Shown: one piece after another, positions 58,932-64,000 of the stretch
Numbering within the stretch: the first letter of the stretch is position 1
How the letters are laid out: each line of letters opens with the position of its first letter
NCBI RefSeq assembly: GCF_018555685.1
Contig: NZ_JAFLWW010000005.1
Span: 434,001 to 498,000 of the forward strand
Direction: 5' to 3'
Length of the DNA: 64,000 nucleotides
Source: Aminobacter anthyllidis
GTDB taxonomy: Bacteria > Pseudomonadota > Alphaproteobacteria > Rhizobiales > Rhizobiaceae
Position numbers and translations under genes: made by a program
The notes under the pieces: generated by a model
Told to the model about the DNA's origin: nothing
The model's database searches: none
The model's input: only the letters and a program-made list of their open reading frames with translations

Positions 58932-61355
58932 TCAGCCAGCGCAGACCGGTTCGCGTGCAGAGGTGCTTTCAGAGGCAGTTCGCGCGGCGGCAGCTGCGAA
59001 AGCCCGTTCGCGCGAGCCTGCGGGGGCATCGCCGTAAACAGTGTTGCGCATCCTCGGCTGGCGGCCCGCTTTCCGGATGATGGCCTCCATGTGCTGAGGG
59101 GTCATCTCCTGGCCATGGCTGGCGCCGGCGGCCCTTGAGATGCTTTCGTCCATCAAGGTTCCACCGAGATCGTTCACGCCGGCGTTCAGGCAGTGCCGCA
59201 CGCCCTCCTGCCCAAGCTTCACCCATGACGCCTGGATGTTGGTGATGTGCGGATGCAGTGTCAGACGCGCGACGGCGTGCATAAGGATGGCTTCGCGGAA
59301 GGTCGGCCCTGGACGCGACCGGCGCTTGAGATAGATCGGCGCCTCCATGTGAACGAATGGCAGCGGCACGAATTCGGTGAACCCGCCCGTTTCCATCTGC
59401 AGGTCACGAACCCTGATGAGATGGCGCGCCCAGTGTTCGTAACCCTCGATATGGCCGAACATGATCGTCGCCGTCGTGCGGAAGCCGAGTTTGTGGGCAG
59501 CGCGCATGACGTCGAGCCATTCCTGCGTGTTGATCTTGTCCGCACACAAGGTCGCGCGCACCTCGTCATCAAGGATTTCGGCTGCCGTACCCGGCAATGT
59601 GCTCAGACCGGCCGCCTTCAGCTGCGCGAGAAAATCGGAAACCGATATGCCAAGCGTCTTTGCGCCCTGCCAGACTTCCAGCGGCGAAAACGCATGCATG
59701 TGCATGTTCGGAACCGCCTCTTTCACCGCCTGGCAGATCTCGAGATATTTCGCGCCGGTATAGGACGGATGGATACCTCCCTGCATGCAGACTTCAGTCG
59801 CGCCGCGCTCCCAGGCACCGCGCACGCGCGCTGCGACCTCACTCATCTCGAGATCGTAGGGGCGTCCGCGCAGGTTCTCGCTGAGCTTGCCCTTCGAGAA
59901 GGCGCAGAACTGGCATTTGAAGTAGCAGATGTTGGTGTAGTTGATGTTGCGGCAGACGACATAGCTGACGGTGTCGCCGTTGACCCGCCGGCGCAGAGCG
60001 TCGGCCGCCCGACAAACAGCGGCGAAATCGCCACCCCGTGCCCGGAACAGAGTGACGATGTCGTTTTCAGTGAGCATCGTCCCCTCGGCCGCCTTGTCCA
60101 GGATGGCACGCACTCTCCCACCGACACGGTTCGGAGCTGCGCTGAGCAGAAGCGCTTCGGTTGCGGGGATGGGATCGGAGCGGCCTGGGCACCAGTTATC
60201 GCTGCGTGGCCAGCCCTCGGCGTCGATCCGGTTGTAGAGAGGAAAGCGCAGGTCCGTATCGACCCATTCCAGGGGTTTTCTGGCAAAGGAGGGGTAGATC
60301 GCCAACCGTTCGACCAGGTCCTTGCCCGCCATTGAGGTCACGTCAGAGAGTTCGACGAGTTGCGGCCAGGGTGCTTCAGGATTGACGTGATCCGGCGTGA
60401 CCGGCGAAACCCCTCCCCAATCGTTGATGCCTGCGTGAACGATCTGCTCCAGCGCGCCTGGGCTAAGATTGGGAGGGGCCTGGATGTTCATCCCTGGCTC
60501 GAACAACAGCCGCGCGACTGCAATGGTCCAAAGATGATCCTCAAGCGCCGGCGCTTCGATGTCCTCCATTCTGGTTCCAGCCTTGGGGCGGAAATTCTGG
60601 ATGATGATTTCCTGGATGTGCCCGAACTCATCGTTAAGGTCGCGCAGCGCCAGCAACGAGTCGATGCGCTCGGCCCGCGTCTCGCCTATGCCGATCAGAA
60701 TGCCCGTCGTGAACGGAACCTTCTTTTCGCCGGCACGGCGGATGGTGTCCAATCGCGCCGCAGGTGCCTTGTCGGGGGAACCGTGATGGGCACCGCCCTT
60801 CTCGCACAGCCGTTTCGATACACTCTCCAGCATGATTCCTTGCGAGATCGAGACGGACCGCAGGGCCGCGAGGTCCTCGCTCGTCAGCAAACCTGGATTG
60901 ATGTGCGGCAGAAGTCCGGTCTCCTTGAGAACGACCGAAGCCATTTCGGCAAGATAAGAAATCGTCGTCTCGTGCCCGAGTGCCTTCAATTCCTCGCGCG
61001 CAACGCGATAGCGCAGCTCCGGCTTGTCGCCGAGCGTGAACAGCGCTTCCTTGCAGCCCGCCTTCTTGCCGGCTTCGGCGATCGCCAAAACCTCGTCGCG
61101 GGTCAGGAATGCCCGCTGCCCCTTGCGCGGCGGATGCGCGAATGTGCAGTAGTGGCAGACGTCTCGGCAGAGTTGTGTCAGCGGAATGAACACCTTGCGG
61201 GAATACGAGACCTGGTCGCCGTGAGCCCAGTCTCGACGATGGCGCGCAGCAGACAGCAGCGGCTGGAGATCATTGATCTCGACCAGGTTCAGCGCCTCTT
61301 CGCGGCTCAGTCTCCGTTCAGGCGCGAAATCGTTGAGAAGCACAGCGTGGTTCAT
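58932..61355 (-). CDS. fbiC: 7,8-didemethyl-8-hydroxy-5-deazariboflavin (FO) synthase, CofG-CofH fusion
   Basis: 807 residues with two radical-SAM domains in one chain, CofG-like then CofH-like. Cluster motifs are CRDVCHYC (Cys63, 67, 70) and CYFKCQFC (Cys477, 481, 484). Other marks: GDKPELRY, NPGLLTSEDLAALR, GILIGIGETRAERIDSLLAL in the first half; MQGGIHPSYTG, LSTLPGTAAEILDDEVRATL, GFTEFVPLPFVHMEAPIY in the second. It makes the deazaflavin core of coenzyme F420 from tyrosine and a ribityl-uracil. ATG 61355 overlaps the cofC stop (ATGA), fixing the start. Confidence 0.97.
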   Translation of the reverse strand: MNHAVLLNDFAPERRLSREEALNLVEINDLQPLLSAARHRRDWAHGDQVSYSRKVFIPLTQLCRDVCHYCTFAHPPRKGQRAFLTRDEVLAIAEAGKKAGCKEALFTLGDKPELRYRVAREELKALGHETTISYLAEMASVVLKETGLLPHINPGLLTSEDLAALRSVSISQGIMLESVSKRLCEKGGAHHGSPDKAPAARLDTIRRAGEKKVPFTTGILIGIGETRAERIDSLLALRDLNDEFGHIQEIIIQNFRPKAGTRMEDIEAPALEDHLWTIAVARLLFEPGMNIQAPPNLSPGALEQIVHAGINDWGGVSPVTPDHVNPEAPWPQLVELSDVTSMAGKDLVERLAIYPSFARKPLEWVDTDLRFPLYNRIDAEGWPRSDNWCPGRSDPIPATEALLLSAAPNRVGGRVRAILDKAAEGTMLTENDIVTLFRARGGDFAAVCRAADALRRRVNGDTVSYVVCRNINYTNICYFKCQFCAFSKGKLSENLRGRPYDLEMSEVAARVRGAWERGATEVCMQGGIHPSYTGAKYLEICQAVKEAVPNMHMHAFSPLEVWQGAKTLGISVSDFLAQLKAAGLSTLPGTAAEILDDEVRATLCADKINTQEWLDVMRAAHKLGFRTTATIMFGHIEGYEHWARHLIRVRDLQMETGGFTEFVPLPFVHMEAPIYLKRRSRPGPTFREAILMHAVARLTLHPHITNIQASWVKLGQEGVRHCLNAGVNDLGGTLMDESISRAAGASHGQEMTPQHMEAIIRKAGRQPRMRNTVYGDAPAGSRERAFAAAAARTASESTSAREPVCAG

Positions 61356-62053
61356 GGCGACAGAGGCTCCTGAGTAGGGCCGGGGCAAGCAGGGGGAACA
61401 TCTTTCCCAAGGCGCGCGAGCAGCCGGCGTGTCTGAATTGCTGGTCCATCCGTGTCCGACCAGAGATCGGCGGGTACATCGATATCGTGTCCCGCTCCTT
61501 CGAGGGGGAGCACGACAACTTCCAGGCCCATCGCCCTGGCTATGGCAAGGTGACGCCTGAAGCTGTGCAGCCCGAAGGAGGGGTCCATGACGTGGGGCGG
61601 AGAGAACCCGAGCAGGTTTGTTCCGCCGTCACGATTTGCCGGTGTGATCACGACGTTACAGTCGGCGAGCGTCGACAGGGCCAGTTCGATCTCCTGGGCA
61701 CTCAGAAAGGGGATGTCGCCGGGGATGACCAAGACACCGGCATAGCCCTCGGCTGCGAGCACCCTCTGCCCACGCCTTACGGCATTGTTGATGCCAGCAT
61801 CATCGAGATCGTCAATGACTACGGCGGCGTAGTCGTTTGCTATTGAAGCGACGGCGGTGTCCGAGGTGACGACCGCTATTCCCCCCAACTGAGGGACCTT
61901 GGAGAGCACATCGAGCACATCGCGCAACATTGCTTCCGCAAGGCAATTCCGCTCACCTGTCGTCAGATGCGGCGCCAGGCGGGATTTTGCCCAGCCCAAT
62001 CGTTTGACAGGAACGAGAGCGCATATCTTCGAAGGTGCAGCAATCGTGGCCAT
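61352..62053 (-). CDS. cofC: Phospho-lactate/phosphoenolpyruvate guanylyltransferase
   Basis: 233 residues. GTP-dependent nucleotidyltransferase of F420 synthesis, CofC/FbiD. Marks: ALVPVKRLGWAKSRLAPHLT, GVLVIPGDIPFLSAQEIEL, and PANRDGGTNLLGFSPPHVMD, ending PSFGLHSFRRH. It activates 2-phospholactate, phosphoenolpyruvate or 3-phosphoglycerate; which one cannot be read by eye. Overlaps fbiC by 4 bp and lies 5 bp after cofD. Confidence 0.93.
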   Translation of the reverse strand: MATIAAPSKICALVPVKRLGWAKSRLAPHLTTGERNCLAEAMLRDVLDVLSKVPQLGGIAVVTSDTAVASIANDYAAVVIDDLDDAGINNAVRRGQRVLAAEGYAGVLVIPGDIPFLSAQEIELALSTLADCNVVITPANRDGGTNLLGFSPPHVMDPSFGLHSFRRHLAIARAMGLEVVVLPLEGAGHDIDVPADLWSDTDGPAIQTRRLLARLGKDVPPACPGPTQEPLSP

Positions 62054-62058
62054 CAGAG

Positions 62059-63036
62059 TCAGCCTCCGAATTGCCGCTGCGGGCTCGACACGAGGTGGCG
62101 CGCAAAATCGAGCGCCTCGCCTGCGAGCCGGACGCGATCTTGATCAGTGTTCATGAGCGACGAAGCCGTACGAACCGCGCAGCCGGCGATTTCGCGTTCC
62201 TGTTCATCGGTGTGATCGATGATCAATCCATCGATCAGGTCGAGATAGTGCTCGGCGATTGCTTTCGATGTCCTGGGGATGCCAAGCTCGGTCATGATCT
62301 TGTCCGTCGGCCCCTTGACGGCCTTGCCGCCTATGATGGGCGACACTACGACCACGGGTGCGACCGACTTCTTTATGGCCGCCCGGACGCCCGGCACCGA
62401 CAGGATAGGATCGATGCTGAGAAAAGGATTTGACGGGCAAACAATGATCGCCGTCAGTTGCGGATCACCCAGAGCGGACAGAACCTCAGATGATGCGCGC
62501 GCTCTCACCGAACGTTCGAAATGAATGCTGTCAACGCGCGGGGCGCAACGCCGTTCTACGAAATAGCGTTGGAACGGCAGCACTCCTTCCGATGTCACCA
62601 CGGCGGTGCTGATCCGGTCGTCGCTCATAGGCAGAACCTGCGCGGCAATCCCGAAATGTGCTGCGAAACTGCTGGTGACGGCGGAAAGCGTCTCGCCGGT
62701 CCTCAGACGCCGCGTTCGTTCGACGTGGATGGCAAGATCTCGATCGCCGAGTTGAAACCAGGTCTCGCCGCCGAGTGTCGACAGCGCCTTCATGAAATTC
62801 CAGCTCTCGTCCTGCCGGCCCCAGCCGAGTTCGCGATTGGCGAGGCCCGACAAAGTGTAGAGAACGGTGTCGATGTCGGGCGAGACTTTCAGGCCGAGGT
62901 GCTCGAAATCATCGCCTGTATTGACGATCAGCGTGAGATCGTTGCCGAGAAGCCGTTCGAGACCGAACGCGAGCTTGGCACCTCCGACACCGCCACACAG
63001 GGCAACCACCCGACCCGTTGATTTGGAAGCGTTCAT
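62059..63036 (-). CDS. cofD: F420-0 synthase: 2-phospho-L-lactate transferase
   Basis: 325 residues, CofD/FbiA. Starts VVALCGGVGGAKLAFGLERL; other marks are IVNTGDDFEHLGLKVSPDID, VLYTLSGL, WFQLGDRDLAIHVERTRRLR, and VVVSPIIGGKAVKGPTDKIM. Joins the activated three-carbon unit to FO to give (dehydro-)F420-0. Its ATG overlaps the cofE stop by 4 bp. Confidence 0.96.
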   Translation of the reverse strand: MNASKSTGRVVALCGGVGGAKLAFGLERLLGNDLTLIVNTGDDFEHLGLKVSPDIDTVLYTLSGLANRELGWGRQDESWNFMKALSTLGGETWFQLGDRDLAIHVERTRRLRTGETLSAVTSSFAAHFGIAAQVLPMSDDRISTAVVTSEGVLPFQRYFVERRCAPRVDSIHFERSVRARASSEVLSALGDPQLTAIIVCPSNPFLSIDPILSVPGVRAAIKKSVAPVVVVSPIIGGKAVKGPTDKIMTELGIPRTSKAIAEHYLDLIDGLIIDHTDEQEREIAGCAVRTASSLMNTDQDRVRLAGEALDFARHLVSSPQRQFGG

Positions 63037-63800
63037 CGGAACATGTCCCTCTCGCGGGAGCGGATCAATGATGCGGCCGGCCGCGCGGGCGCGGTTGGCC
63101 GATATCCGCGGATAAGAACCACCGGCAAGCCTTCGTTGGCTTGCCCCATCATCAGCGAGGCCGCCGAGGCGATCTCGTCTGCGACAGCGATCTCGGTCAC
63201 CTTCAGTGTTCGGCCGAACAGGTCCTCGGCGCCGACCCGATCAACCAGCGCCGGCATTCCTGCAGCTCCGATCGCAACGCCAACCACGCCATTGCGCCAT
63301 GGGCGGCCAAAGCTGTCGTTGATGACGACGCCGCAAGCGACCCCGAACATCTGATCCAGACGAAGTTTGAGGGCGGATGCGGAGCCATCGGGATCGCGCG
63401 GGAGCAATAGGACGCGGCTGCCGTTGGCATGCTCGATGTTGGATTCATCGATGCCGGCATTCGCCATGACGAAGCCAAGCTTATGAGCGACCACGATGAC
63501 GTGCGGCCCGACCTTGACGACCTCCTCCGCCTCGCGCAGCACCACCTCGACGTGGCGCGGATCCTTGCCGACTTGTGCGGCGATGTCGCGGGCACGTTGC
63601 GACGGCTCGACGCTATCAAGTTCGACGTAGAGACCGTCTGCCTTGGAGATGACCTTCTGCGCCACCACGACGATGTCATCGTCCATCAGACCCAGCCCAC
63701 ACGTGCGCAGGGCCTCTGCGATCAGGCCGGCGAGATCGTCCCCGGGGGCGATCAGCGGCAGTCCAGGTATTGCATGAAGCGAGAGCGAGACGGATGCCAT
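63033..63800 (-). CDS. cofE: F420-0:gamma-glutamyl ligase, single-domain
   Basis: 255 residues, CofE family. GLMDDDIVVVAQKVISKADG, NAGIDESNIEHANGSRVLLL and CGVVINDSFGRPWRNGVVGV are conserved. Adds the glutamate tail to F420-0. Mycobacterial FbiB has an additional C-terminal nitroreductase-like domain that reduces dehydro-F420; here it is absent. The start at 63800 lies 6 bp after the preceding gene. Confidence 0.95.
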   Translation of the reverse strand: MASVSLSLHAIPGLPLIAPGDDLAGLIAEALRTCGLGLMDDDIVVVAQKVISKADGLYVELDSVEPSQRARDIAAQVGKDPRHVEVVLREAEEVVKVGPHVIVVAHKLGFVMANAGIDESNIEHANGSRVLLLPRDPDGSASALKLRLDQMFGVACGVVINDSFGRPWRNGVVGVAIGAAGMPALVDRVGAEDLFGRTLKVTEIAVADEIASAASLMMGQANEGLPVVLIRGYRPTAPARPAASLIRSRERDMFR

Positions 63801-63806
63801 GGCCGT

Positions 63807-64000
63807 TTACGCAGCGTTTGCGTCCTCAAGTCCGGTGATTGCGATGCCGGCACCGGGGACTTTGTATTGACGGTTGATCCAGATCAGGACCGATGTGAGC
63901 GCTTCGGCCGCGGCCGAGTTTGCGAGAGCACCACCACCGACACCACGGTTGGCGACGGCACCTGCGAGTTCAATGACCTGATTGCGAGCCTCCTTGTCGT
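63807..64000 (-). CDS. npdG: Probable NADPH-dependent F420 reductase, C-terminal end (5' end beyond window)
   Basis: 64 codons and a TAA are visible. The reading includes GALANSAAAEALTSVLIWIN and RQYKVPGAGIAITGLEDANA. Compared from memory with archaeal Fno (which ends AGPLSNSRLVESLTPLILNI then a G-x-G-I-K segment), the pattern of G-x-L-x-N-S, E-x-L-T, I-x-x, G-x-G-I is kept. This enzyme swaps hydride between NADPH and F420, which fits the operon. The Rossmann domain needed to prove it is outside the window. Confidence 0.65.
   Translation of the reverse strand, partial: DKEARNQVIELAGAVANRGVGGGALANSAAAEALTSVLIWINRQYKVPGAGIAITGLEDANAA

Overview
The window looks like chromosome of an alphaproteobacterium of the order Hyphomicrobiales (Rhizobiales), most likely the Mesorhizobium/Aminobacter side of the Phyllobacteriaceae. 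The reasons are a GC-rich sequence, a pyruvate carboxylase start very like the Rhizobium etli enzyme, and the order rplU-rpmA-GNAT-phosphatase-obgE-proB-proA-nadD-rsfS-rlmH-envC-ctpA that is usual there. Short palindromic intergenic repeats of a rhizobial type are also present. Genus is an inference.

Positions 1-35,900 are ordinary chromosome. From the left these are pyruvate carboxylase (partial) and a branched-chain or related amino-acid ABC transporter (livK, a DUF6867 protein, livFGMH; livG has an odd 370-residue tail). Next come a trans-4-hydroxyproline catabolic operon with a divergent GntR regulator and paired operators, mmsA with a divergent LysR regulator, a sigma-70-like protein with a VOC protein, dadA, and two tandem Rnk/GreA-like proteins. 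Then comes rppH, a divergent polysaccharide deacetylase, ctpA, envC, rlmH and rsfS, an MFS/AraC pair placed inside this conserved block, nadD, proA, proB, obgE, a phosphatase-fold protein, a GNAT acetyltransferase, rpmA and rplU.

A tRNA-Ser(CGA) at 35,883 is followed at once by the N-terminal stub of a phage-type integrase and another gene stub. Everything to the right looks like an acquired island: a second liv transporter (HMGF, with a vestigial livF and a broken pyruvate carboxylase fragment beside it), its binding protein, an Lrp regulator divergent from a diaminopropionate ammonia-lyase, and a HutC-type GntR regulator. After these come a three-subunit molybdenum hydroxylase whose iron-sulfur subunit is fused to a CoxG domain, pntAB transhydrogenase, and an operon of a PLP-dependent lyase, a two-subunit CoA-transferase-like enzyme, an LLM-class (F420-type) oxidoreductase and an M20 amidohydrolase. 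Last is a compact coenzyme F420 operon (fbiC, cofC, cofD, cofE and the 3' end of what reads as an NADPH:F420 oxidoreductase).

The island reads as one catabolic system. Five promoters in it (liv2 permease operon, liv2 binding protein, molybdenum hydroxylase, pntAB, PLP-lyase operon) carry the same 24-bp imperfect palindrome, with half-sites close to TATCWTACTA and TAGGATGATA; a weaker sixth copy lies near livK2. This points to one regulon, probably under the GntR or Lrp protein encoded in its middle. A plausible electron path is NADH to NADPH (PntAB), NADPH to F420H2 (Fno/NpdG), and F420H2 to the LLM enzyme. The substrate is not known from sequence; the PLP lyase, diaminopropionate ammonia-lyase and amidohydrolase suggest an amino-acid-like compound (for example a beta-substituted or N-acylated alanine) bearing a ring or acyl group that the molybdenum hydroxylase, F420 enzyme and CoA-transferase process.
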